From contig CP042428.1 in assembly GCA_024207135.1 (NCBI GenBank), forward strand, positions 1,054,001 through 1,118,000: a stretch of DNA of 64,000 nt, read 5' to 3'. This document shows, one piece after another, positions 63,852 to 64,000 of this stretch. Every line of letters begins with the position of its first letter. The first letter of the stretch is position 1. Under the pieces are notes generated by a model, which searched no databases, was not told the DNA's origin, and was given only the letters and a program-made list of their open reading frames with translations. The DNA comes from Arthrobacter sp. C2. Its GTDB lineage: Bacteria; Actinomycetota; Actinomycetes; Actinomycetales; Micrococcaceae. The translations under genes and the position numbers were made by a program.

Positions 63852-64000
63852 CTAGATTTCTTCGTGGGCGAGGAATGAAGCCGGCGACAATGGATCGTCA
63901 CGCCGAACGTCAATCACGTGGCCCGTACGGCTGCCCACCAGCGTCTCAAGGGAAGCCCTCGCTACGGTCACTGATTCAAGCAAAGTGCCCGGATCCTCCG
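63852..64000 (-). CDS. C-terminal end of an unidentified protein (truncated by window edge)
   Basis: An open minus-strand frame enters from the right edge and ends at TAG 63852: EDPGTLLESVTVARASLETL, then 'VGSRTGHVIDVRRDDPLSPA' and 'SFLAHEEI'. It reads as real protein and is followed by the strong shared terminator. About 49 residues are visible, too few to name the family. Its neighbours suggest a cell-wall or core-biosynthesis gene, but this is not supported by motif. Confidence 0.5.
   Translation of the reverse strand, partial: EDPGTLLESVTVARASLETLVGSRTGHVIDVRRDDPLSPASFLAHEEI

Overview
The window is GC-rich chromosomal DNA from an actinobacterium. It probably belongs to the Micrococcaceae (Arthrobacter and relatives); this is inferred, not proven. 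The evidence is the GTG/TTG starts, leaderless promoters, a Lys-tailed Ku protein beside topoisomerase IB, an oleA-oleBC-oleD olefin cluster with the actinobacterial BC fusion, and a GlnR-type box before amtB.

The backbone is a conserved minus-strand core string in the usual order: yceD(DUF177)-rpmF-rnc-mutM (54.3-56.8 kb), smc (49.8-53.3), ftsY (47.2-48.4), amtB-glnK (36.0-37.7) and ffh (13.4-14.9). glnD, often found between glnK and ffh, is not present. Accessory genes, many on the plus strand, have been inserted between these core blocks.

Layout. 0-9 kb: DNA repair and stress genes: Ku, topoisomerase IB, a YihY membrane protein, a frameshifted hsp20, a zinc alcohol dehydrogenase, a DUF3618/holin-like/glycine-zipper operon, and two paralogous small ORFs. 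9.0-12.2 kb: an accessory island with a PD-(D/E)XK-like nuclease, a four-helix membrane protein broken by an in-frame TGA, and a 75-aa protein. It is bracketed by two diverged copies of the 3' end of the neighbouring gene. 12.2-17 kb: that neighbouring gene, ffh, a G6PD-like gene and a DUF1003 gene. 17-21.8 kb: an insertion bracketed by IS5-type remnants and a duplicated DUF1003 tail. It carries a three-gene operon: a HOLD/heme-oxygenase-like enzyme, a CDGSH protein and a GCS2-type carboxylate-amine ligase. 21.8-25.0 kb: four tandem six-helix paralogs, each with the same leaderless promoter. 25.3-30.0 kb: olefin biosynthesis. 30.0-32.5 kb: decayed genes (MprF-like fragment, DedA) around an SGNH hydrolase.

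From 32.5 kb to the end, the accessory genes are mainly for teichoic-acid-type polymer synthesis: two TagE-like glycosyltransferases, a TPR-fused TagF-like polymerase, an acyltransferase-SGNH O-acetylase, and four proteins (five catalytic domains) of a related glycerophosphotransferase-like family with an HG-(D/E)-S-(D/E)-K motif. One of these is an internally duplicated 1191-residue membrane protein. Together they would build, glycosylate and O-acylate a wall polymer; this is inferred from families and context.

Other notable sequence features are a 38-bp perfect palindrome inside the start of rnc, an apparent ATT start codon for DUF177, an AT-rich operator-like palindrome before a small gene, and a deleted IS21-like element with 22-bp-phased terminal repeats. 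I saw no tRNA, rRNA or CRISPR array.
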